Origin: Zygnema cylindricum
Taxonomy: Eukaryota; Streptophyta; Zygnematophyceae; Zygnematales; Zygnemataceae
Assembly: GCA_037447655.1 (NCBI GenBank)
Contig: JBBHKE010000460.1
Location: 1 to 64,000, forward strand
Length of the DNA stretch: 64,000 nt
Reading direction: 5' to 3'
The notes under the pieces were generated by a model. It saw nothing but the letters and a program-made list of their open reading frames with translations, ran no database searches and was not told the DNA's origin. Every line of letters starts with the position of its first letter. Position 1 is the first letter of the stretch. The translations under genes and the position numbers were made by a program. This document shows positions 58,490-64,000 of this stretch, one piece after another.

Positions 58490-60551
58490 TGCAATTATGT
58501 GTCCTCCATTGGACTACAGAATACAGGAAGCCTCTAGATAGTATTTAACTAACCCACTTTAAGCCACGACCACTGCTGCCCAAGAAGGCAAACTGACAAT
58601 TTGACTGCACCCCTGTAAAGCCTGGACTCCCGTGAGTCCGTAGCAAAAAAGAATCACTGAAAACGGCCAACCAACCGATAAGTTATAGGGTGGCAAAGAT
58701 GCCAATTTATACAAACTCTCAGAGAGAGAGGACTATCTACCTAAATTTTCCTAAGTCCTAGTTTTTCCTAATTCCCTCTCACAACTCCTATCTACTGCCT
58801 GTACGAACCAATCACAAAACTGTATAGTACTAGAAAGTACTACTGTCGATGTACTTTCTGTACGGCCTCTGTACGACAAAGCCATTAAGTGGACGCGTGT
58901 CCACTTTCCACTCGTCCGTATGCTCCTCGGAATTCTCGCGACCGAATGATGTCTTCCCACGTGGCGCCAGGTCATGCCACGTCACTAAATGCCAAAATGA
59001 CCATTCCGGGATTTCGGCGATGACGTACGCCGTTAGATTTGACGCGAAATTCAATCTCGGTCGTAATAAATACTTGCGCGATATTTGTTTCGCTGTCGAA
59101 ACAAAATGCGCGATATCCATTTCAAACAAGTACAGTACTTCGTATTTTGTAGAACTGTATCTATGTGTGGCGTTAAGGGTTTCAGTTAAATGAATCTAGT
59201 ACACTACAATATTTTAAATAGTAATGAAACCCTATATCTCCTAACGGACTTCTACGACAGACTGGTTAGAGCTAACGGCTACGCCGCGCTCTGCCGGTCG
59301 GGGGTTCGAGTCCTGCCGGACTCAACCTTTTGTTGAGAGTGGCTTAAGCCACTCTTTAGTCCTTCCTATGGAGTTGAGGCAGCCATGGCTCCATTGCTCT
59401 CTCTCTCTCTCCTTCAGTGACTACAACAACTATGGGGGCGAGAGAGAGAGAGAAGAGATGAACCCAGATCCATTGAAGGTGGGCACCCTAGAGGGTGGGC
59501 CCATAACCTGCAATTCTGTGTCCTCCATTGGACTACAGAATACAAGAAGCCTCTAGATAGTGTTTAACTAACCCACTTTAAGCCACGACCACTTTTGCCC
59601 AAGAAGGCAAACTGACAATTTGACTGCACCCCTGTGCTGCTTGGACTCCCTTGAGTCCGTAGCAAAAAGAATCACTGAAAACGGCCAACCAGCCGATAAG
59701 TTATAGGGTGGCAAAGATGCCGATTTATACAAACTCTCAGAGAGAGAGGACTATCTACCTAAATTTTCCTAAGTCTTAGTTTTTCCTAATTCCCTCTCAC
59801 AACTCCTATCTACTGCCTGTACGAACCAATCACAAAACTGTATAGTACTAGAAAGTACTACTGCCGATGTACTTTCTGTACGGCCTCTGTACGACAAGGC
59901 CATTAAGTAGACGCGTGTCCACTTTCAACTCGTCCGTACGTTCCTCGGAATTCCCGCGACCGAATGATGTCTTCCCACGTGGCGCCAGGTCATGCCACGT
60001 CACTAAATGCCAAAATGACCATTCCGGGATTTCGGCGATGATGTGCGCCGTTAGATTTGACGCGAAATTCAATCTCGGCCGTAATAAATACTTGCGCGAT
60101 ATTTGTTTCGCTTCGAAACAAAATGCGCGATATCCATTTCAAACAAGTACAGTACTTCGTATTTTGTAGAACTGTATCTATGTGTGGCGTTAAGGGTTCC
60201 AGTTAAATGAATCTAGTACATTAAAATAGTTTAAATAGTAATGAAACCCTATATCTCCTAACGGACTTCTACGACAGACTGGTTAGAGCTAACGGCTACG
60301 CCGCGCTCTGCCGGTCGGGGGTTCGAGTCCTGTCGGACTCAACTTTTTGTTGAGAGTGGCTTAAGCCACTCTTTAGTCTTTCCTATGGAGTTGGGGCAGC
60401 CATGGCTCCATTGCTCTCTCTCTCTCTCTCCTTCAGTGACTACAACAAGTATGGGGGCGAGAGAGAGAGAAGAGATAGAGGCAGGCTGCCTACATTTTCT
60501 TTTCTAATAAATTTAGACCTAGAAAATATACTAAAACTACTTATTTCAACA
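58490..60551 (-). mobile_element. Copia Y4, internally deleted LTR-LTR element
   Basis: GTTCA flanks both sides (58485-58489 and 60552-60556). In minus orientation: 5' LTR 60551-59509 (1043 bp, TGTTGAAATAAG...TTGCA), PBS GGTTATGGGCCCACC from 59508 downward, about 35 bp of gag start, then a second LTR from about 59459 to 58490 that lacks its first 80-odd bp. Essentially all coding sequence was deleted. The two LTRs are very similar, so this is the youngest-looking retroelement here. Confidence 0.85.
59244..59322 (+). other. tRNA-like block in the Y4 LTR (also 60264-60340)
   Basis: ACTGGTTAGAGC matches a pol III A-box and GGTTCGAGTCC is a perfect B-box, about 40 bp apart, on the strand opposite to the LTR. 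No acceptor stem or clean cloverleaf can be drawn, so it is not called a tRNA gene. Related blocks sit at the same place in other Y-family LTRs. Confidence 0.6.
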
Positions 60552-60806
60552 GTTCACGCCCGGTCGTACTCATACCCGCATCAGGTTCCCAAGGTGAACA
60601 GCCTCTCGATGTAGGTAAAGGAAGTCGCAAAACGGATCCGTAACTTCGAGAAAAGGATTGGCTCTGAGGACTGGGCCTAGGGGTCAACGCTTCGACGCAA
60701 TAGGCTGTTGGGGTCTGCCCGAGCTGCTAATGTGGCGAGGGCGCTATCGTCCTGATCGAACTCTACCGTACTTCAGCCGGCCTTAACTTATATCAAAGAG
60801 GGGGAG

Positions 60807-61126
60807 TTTTAGAATAACAGGCTTTGATAGAAGTTAGAAATCTAGCTGTGTTCCAAAATGTTGAAATCTAGAATTCTGGAGGCTGTTTTAGTACCCAGGA
60901 TTTCGGCATTCCCGTTTATCCTTTTATGTTCAGTCTGATTTGTTCTACTGACTTTGGGTACGATTAGAATTTTTTCAAGGCCGACCAATGACCTTTGGAT
61001 CAATCGACAATCAAAATTTTGAAAAATAATTGACAATTGTTACAAGAGATCTTATGGATCGCAGTGCTGAAGGGTGGTAACTTTCTGGGTACTGTTAGGG
61101 TTTTTAAAGAGTTTGTAGGGTACTTA
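60807..61126 (+). mobile_element. 3' LTR of copia W
   Basis: Follows a polypurine tract (AAAGAGGGGGAG). It is collinear with the 5' LTR through AACAGGCTTTGATAGAAG and TCTAGCTGTGTT and, more weakly, to GGTAACTTTCTGGGTACTG. It is interrupted or ended by the K-like element at 61127. Confidence 0.65.
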
Positions 61127-61417
61127 TAGTGTTGTATATTGAAAAAATCCAGGGTGGGCGTATCTCGACCTCGGTATTAATCATTACCGAGACACTTAAA
61201 ATTCGATATTTATCGAGTTTGCGGGTGAAATATCGATGTCGTGATAACTGGCGATAATCGCCCGATTCTCAGGTTGCGCCTGACTACACTTTCCGAGTTG
61301 ATGCATGTCATGTGTCCAGATGTCAGATTTTTATGTCCAAGAAATGTCCATTGTAACCGAGACTCCCCAAAACGTACATACCGATTGTCGACAAAACCTG
61401 CTCGATATAAAACACTA
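61127..61417. mobile_element. hAT-like K3
   Basis: TAGTGTTGTATATTG at the left, CGATATAAAACACTA at the right, with GATAT.TATCGA palindromes inside. The 8-bp flanks do not match clearly. Confidence 0.55.
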
Positions 61418-62771
61418 GTATTCTAAGGGTTTTTATAAGGGAACAGCCTGGTGTTTTCTTTTTTCTACCGCGTGTCACTGTATGGAGGAATGTTTGTGCT
61501 CGTCTCATGTGACTTGTTTTGGACTTAAACCAACCTGCGATAGGAGTCGTTAGGATTTTGTGGGTGTGGCCACAGTATATCAAGGTGTGCAACCATTTAA
61601 TGGACTTTATTGCCCATCATTTTTATAGTTGATTATTGTAATTCGAGTGAGTGCTTTTTTGGCTCAAATTCACATTTTAGTGTTGATGACACAATTCAAT
61701 TTAGTGACCCACCATGTGGCAAAACATAAGTGTTGTTTTAGGAGGTGTTAACGCTCTTATAGGGACGGGCGGTGTAAGTTAGCGAAGGAAATTCAGTTAT
61801 TATCCAATTGGTTCGTCGAATCGAGTTGGTACACCGGCCATCGCTTTTAGTTTCAGCCTTAGCACTTTTGGAGAATTAACTATAGTATATTATGTTTTGC
61901 CAGTGGCTCATTATGGTCACTTAACTAAACAGTGTAAATCTTGAATTTGGTTTGAAAAAACACTTGCATTAGAGTGATCAACTCTGATAGCAATGAGAAG
62001 TGTAGCTTTCACATGTTGGGTGATGAGGGAATGGCACTATTCAAATTTACCTTTGTTTTGTGTATAGTTACTTGAGTAACTGTGCAGTTTTTTAAAGAAC
62101 CGTGTGTATCTTTTCTCAAAGAATTGTATGGATTGTACAATCACTCGCCGTTTTACCCACAAAAGGAGGGTAGAATTTTGATGGTGGGTTCTTCAAGGTT
62201 CTGTTATAAAGGTCGTCTCCAATGATAACGTGTAAGGATCAAGAAAGGAGAAGGAAATACAGTGAGGACAGGTGATTAAGGTGAAAACAGGGCTTAAAAG
62301 AGGTGGAAAGTATAAAGGGATTCATATTGGTCGAGAAAATTTGATAATTGTTAATCAACTTATTTTAGGTACCCATTAAAAATTACTGGTTCTATAAATA
62401 TAGCCGTTTAAGTTATAAATATAAGTTTATTGCCGCTGATTATATCTGATATTGAGGAGAAATGCAGGTATTACAAATAGCATGGACGGCACCAAAACGA
62501 CAAATATCTCAGATAGCATCTCCACAAAACTGATTACAATTGCCGAAATGAGGCGTGTTATGTGTATAGATGTGAAATTCTAACCTCCAAAAATAGTATT
62601 TTTTCGACGATCATGGTACCTACAATGTTATGGTGCACAAATAAAGAGCCCGCTATAAGGAGAAAGCCGTGGAAGAGCCCATTCAACCATAACAGAAATT
62701 ACAGAGTACTTTAGACCGACCTATGTTTTGGTGATTTAGATTTTGTTGTTTCTGTTAAAAATCGATCAAGT
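61418..62771. other. No gene seen
   Basis: Mixed AT-rich sequence. The portion next to 62771 is presumably the leader of the V retroelement (minus strand), but no coding region is recognisable. Confidence 0.45.
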
Positions 62772-62785
62772 GCTCCGATACCAAT

Positions 62786-63202
62786 TGTTAAAACTATAGA
62801 TCAAGTGCTCACAAAGATGCTCATAAATAAAAATTAAATCTCATTAACACAGCGGAAGCTTTGACTAAACATTCTTACACAAAAACACTCACGGCTCACA
62901 ACAAAGCATGTCGGCCAAATATCAATATATTAAACCGAAGCTTTCTTAATAACAACCTCTCTTCTTTCTTCCCTAAAATCTTCTTTTTTTCTCTACCTTA
63001 ATGTGTCATTCCTTAAGTCACATAATGCATCTCTTACATAGACTGCATGATGCATCTCCCTAGACTACATACAAAACTGATGAAAACACTCACTAAAATA
63101 CTTTCCTAACACCAACAACTAACAACCACTAACACCACCAACTGAAGACACTAAACACAAATACAAGGGCGCCGAAGTCCACAAGCGGACGTGTTCCTAA
63201 CA
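62786..63202 (-). mobile_element. LTR of a fourth retroelement (V) with conventional tRNA-iMet PBS
   Basis: 417 bp on the minus strand, TGTTAGGAACACG (63202) to ...AGTTTTAACA (62786). TGGTATCGGAGC (62783-62772) follows. This differs at one base from the PBS complementary to the 3' end of initiator-Met tRNA that most plant LTR elements use. No second LTR or ORF is seen. Confidence 0.6.
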
Positions 63203-64000
63203 AAACATTATAGCGCCGAAATAGAATGGCGCGCACTAAAACGAACATAATATAGACAACGCACTAAATAACATACATGCCATGTCGTACAAGACAATAC
63301 AAAACAAACGAAACCAATCTGAACCACTATATGTAAATACTCTTCTATGTACCGGCAGGTACATAACCGCCGTACATTGAATGAACCAAAAGTACTCCGA
63401 TGCAACTTGTGAAACAATACTCAATATCGAATCGCGCCACGCGAACCAAAACGTCAATAAATCCGCTGACGACCGATTCTCCATATCTCATCCGCCGATT
63501 CTTCTAATAATCCTAATAGTTTCGACAACAAAATATTTTCAAGGACGTGGACCCTTACGACTTTTTATAGTTGTTTTACGGTACGTTAGATTATTATTAC
63601 ACCGTACACTTTTCGGCCGCTGATCGAAATAATAGGCGATAATCGAATTATCGGTCAGGCAGATAAATCATGCAGGAAGCACCTGATCAATATTTCATAA
63701 AAACAAGATAATCGTCAATTATCTTGTTGGTATCTGATATGATATGAATCCCTAGTAATCTATACTGGCTTTGCATTTGTTTTTGTTTATATGCGAATGT
63801 GTGTGCGTGTGTGTGTTTTACTTTTTTTGGGGTGGATGTTTGACAGTGAAATTTTGATTTTGGGAGGAGGACGAAGTAACTGGGGGCATGTGTTAGAGGG
63901 AGAGAGATTTTACACCAGTGGCCATACAAAGGTGAGTCGTTAATTACTTGTTTTTACCCACAAAACGAGGGTAAATTCTCGATTTACCCTCTGCGTGATT
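63203..64000. other. No gene seen
   Basis: Contains a short GT/AC microsatellite (about 63793-63818). TTTTACCCACAAAACGAGGGTA near 63952 repeats a segment at about 62151 in direct orientation. Confidence 0.45.

Larger units (their letters stand above)
58203..60780 (+). pseudogene. 25S rRNA fragment captured in W, split by Y4
   Basis: 58203-58489 and 60552-about 60780 together read as contiguous 25S/28S rRNA sense strand, about 510 nt. Recognisable segments are GGTTAGTCGATCC..TAAGAGATGG, AAGAGTTCTCTTTTCTT.TTAACAG, GTTGCGGTGTCC.GTGCGCCCC, GGCCCTTGAAAATC, CACGCCCGGTCGTACTCAT, and GGATCCGTAACTTCG. Substitutions throughout show it is a pseudogene. It sits where W should encode RT/RNase H, just before the polypurine tract and 3' LTR. 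Confidence 0.85.

Noticed and set aside
59244-59340. A true tRNA gene
   Set aside because: A- and B-box words are present, but no acceptor stem pairs, and the same block lies inside several LTR copies.
62151-63975. Element bounded by TTTTACCCACAAAA.GAGGGTA repeats
   Set aside because: Two direct copies 1.8 kb apart without flanking duplications or internal features are not enough to call an element.

Overview
The window is eukaryotic nuclear DNA, most likely from a land plant or a charophyte-grade streptophyte. It has introns with T-rich tracts before CAG acceptors, several Ty1/copia families, dense small DNA transposons, a captured 25S rRNA fragment, and primer-binding sites that fit a plant initiator-Met tRNA. 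I cannot name the species. A non-seed streptophyte would fit, but that is a guess.

Layout. 1-4.2 kb is intergenic, with one TIR element (947-1456) and a GA/CT-rich tract. 4832-11493 (+) holds the only convincing host gene: 17 exons that join in frame into about 992 codons, with a DUF3825-like domain, a Ser/Gly/Pro-rich linker, an RRM-like fold and a C-terminal CxxC...CxxC zinc-ribbon. 12.5-30.5 kb is nested DNA transposons of at least five kinds: a TA-flanked set sharing TACACCGTGAAT ends (types B, C, D), TTA/TAA-flanked PIF/Harbinger-like families (E, F), a J family, a hAT-like element with an 8-bp duplication (K), and older repeats (G). A proline-rich exon-like segment lies at 16.7 kb, a 10-N assembly gap at 20749-20758, and an LTR-gag remnant at 25.2-26.5 kb. 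30685-42951 is an old copia composite (X1 plus X2). It split a B-type MITE, and its 5-bp duplication (CGATA) is still visible. 43-49.4 kb has more DNA elements and the 5' part of a Y-family copia (LTR, PBS, gag). 49430-53985 (-) is the pol and 3' LTR of another Y copy. 54.9 kb has an orphan exon-like ORF. 55.6-61.1 kb is a third copia family (W) whose RT/RNase H region is replaced by 25S rRNA sequence. That rRNA is itself split by an internally deleted Y element with GTTCA duplications. 61.4-64 kb has one more LTR (V) and no gene.

How it fits together. The host gene looks like an RNA-associated protein of unknown function. The retroelements share a distinctive strategy: the primer-binding site matches the anticodon arm of tRNA-iMet (half-tRNA priming, as in Drosophila copia). 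In X and Y the gag ORF begins inside the 5' LTR and reads through that site, as Ty1 gag starts in its LTR. All retroelement ORFs seen are broken. Nested insertions with intact duplications allow a relative dating of events.
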